Assembly (NCBI GenBank): GCA_020847445.1
Contig: JADLBY010000064.1
Coordinates: 1 to 55,498, forward strand
Direction: 5' to 3'
Origin: Sphingomonadaceae bacterium
Lineage (GTDB): Bacteria > Pseudomonadota > Alphaproteobacteria > Sphingomonadales > Sphingomonadaceae
DNA length: 55,498 bases
Shown: one piece after another, positions 54,892 through 55,498 of the stretch
Layout of the letters: the number at the start of each line of letters is the position of its first letter
How positions within the stretch are numbered: the stretch's first letter is position 1
Notes under the pieces: generated by a model
The model's database searches: none
What the model was told of the DNA's origin: nothing
The model's input: the letters and a program-made list of their open reading frames with translations, nothing else
Translations under genes and position numbers: made by a program

Positions 54892-55498
54892 ATGGTCGAA
54901 CCTGTCCGCCTTGCCGCCGTCAATGATGGCGAAGAAGCGCGCCTGCCCCGCAATGTCGAGGCAGAGGCAGCCTTTCTGGGCGCGCTGATGATCGACAACC
55001 GCATCGTCGAGGATGTCTCGATCAAGCTGCGGCCCGAACATTTTTTCGAGCCGCTGCACGGCCGCATCTTTGACCAGATTTTGCGGCTGATCGACCGCAA
55101 CATGCTGGTAACGCCGGTGACGCTGAAGCCGCTGTTCGAAAGCGATCCGACGATGCTGGAACTGGGCGGCCCCGGTTATCTGGTCAAGCTGACCGCCGAC
55201 GGCTCGGGCCTGATCGGTGCGCGCGATTTCGCCCAGCAGATTTACGATCTCGCCTTGCTGCGCGAACTGGTCAGCGTCGGACGCGGGCTGGTCGAGGGTG
55301 CGCTCGACACCAGCGATGCCGTCGACCCCAAGCAGCAGATCGAGCAGGCCGAGGCGCAGCTGTACAAGGTCGCCGAGGGCGAGGGCGAGACCGGAAGCAT
55401 GAAAAGCTTCCTTGCCGCATCGACCGAGGCGATCAAGAATGTCGAAAAGGCCCTGAATTCGGGCGGGCATCTTTCGGGCGTCACCACCGGGCTCGACA
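54892..55498 (+). CDS. dnaB: Replicative DNA helicase DnaB, N-terminal part
   Basis: The frame is open from ATG 54892 to the window edge (202 codons). The N-terminal domain begins LPRNVEAEAAFLGALMIDNRIVEDV, then LRPEHFFEPLHGRIFDQI, GYLVKLTADG and the linker QQIEQAEAQLYKVAEG. The start of the RecA-like ATPase domain is SGVTTGLD. Walker A and the rest lie outside. DnaB unwinds the replication fork as a hexamer and recruits DnaG primase through this N-terminal domain. Confidence 0.95.
   Translation, partial: MVEPVRLAAVNDGEEARLPRNVEAEAAFLGALMIDNRIVEDVSIKLRPEHFFEPLHGRIFDQILRLIDRNMLVTPVTLKPLFESDPTMLELGGPGYLVKLTADGSGLIGARDFAQQIYDLALLRELVSVGRGLVEGALDTSDAVDPKQQIEQAEAQLYKVAEGEGETGSMKSFLAASTEAIKNVEKALNSGGHLSGVTTGLD

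Noticed and set aside
1-55498. CRISPR array, rRNA operon, intact transposase or phage module
   Set aside because: No regularly spaced direct repeats, rRNA motifs, DDE transposase or phage structural genes were seen anywhere in the window.

Overview
The window is a high-GC chromosomal segment from an alphaproteobacterium, almost certainly of the order Sphingomonadales (Sphingopyxis/Sphingorhabdus/Sphingomonas-like). The signs are three large TonB-dependent receptors, tandem DUF4402 proteins, a SapC-family protein, the master cell-cycle regulator CtrA together with CpdR, a UPF0262 protein, and an RlmN that begins MQIPGHIDPV. No self-replicating or conjugative element and no CRISPR array is visible. 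Both edges cut genes: a DegP/HtrA protease on the left and the replicative helicase DnaB on the right.

Layout. 1-3090: end of degP, an M20 amidohydrolase and a DUF808 membrane protein. 3084-3636: a compact YefM-YoeB toxin-antitoxin pair behind a near-perfect palindromic operator. 3644-6164 (minus): ABC ATPase followed by nadB. 6286-7728: two secreted DUF4402 paralogues and a zinc-finger protein. 7769-12442: tldD, DUF924, a Gly/Met-rich secreted protein, a PNPOx-fold protein and an EEP nuclease/phosphatase. 12534-14417: glnK-amtB behind a textbook sigma-54 promoter. 14710-17103: TonB receptor 1. 17176-18291: dnaN. 18464-21665: histidine phosphatase, IalB-like protein, an AT-richer NYN nuclease gene preceded by a structured RNA-like element, then rlmN. 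21662-24317: thioesterase, AraC regulator, tRNA-Val and cpdR. 24434-28391: N-formylglutamate amidohydrolase, a candidate small RNA, cytochrome b561, SapC and an FAD oxidase. 28515-33249: secreted protein, RhlE-type helicase and TonB receptor 2. 33427-37518: amidohydrolase and beta-hydroxyacid dehydrogenase diverging from threonine ammonia-lyase across a nested inverted-repeat element. 37624-43565: Bpt transferase, glycine-zipper protein, fRMsr, ArfB, and a redox cluster (DODA dioxygenase, WrbA, pirin, LysR). 43783-47777: LD-carboxypeptidase and TonB receptor 3. 48131-52957: ctrA, phosphatase, saccharopine-reductase-like protein, acyl-CoA dehydrogenase and dcd. 53119-55498: cytidine deaminase, degenerate GH25 protein, UPF0262 and dnaB.

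How parts fit together. glnK-amtB is a nitrogen-limitation unit. ctrA and cpdR are two parts of one cell-cycle circuit, because CpdR primes CtrA degradation in Caulobacter. The ctrA upstream region has a perfect TTAA-N7-TTAA box and five GANTC (CcrM) sites within 64 bp. LysR, pirin, WrbA and DODA form a probable quinone/electrophile stress group. dcd and cdd are both pyrimidine deaminases.

The most interesting candidate for an undescribed system is 19581-20430. A sigma-70-like promoter should start transcription within a few bases of an 8-bp GC-rich stem. That stem encloses a GNRA-capped hairpin and possible pseudoknot arms, and it is followed by six T residues. Immediately after comes a NYN (PIN-like) ribonuclease gene of visibly different composition, wedged between ialB and rlmN. 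Other notable structures are a roughly 99-nt anti-Shine-Dalgarno type small RNA (25359-25457, minus), a 257-bp element bounded by perfect 25-bp inverted repeats (35989-36245), and a 33-bp hairpin after ctrA whose only departures from Watson-Crick pairing are G-U pairs in + strand RNA.
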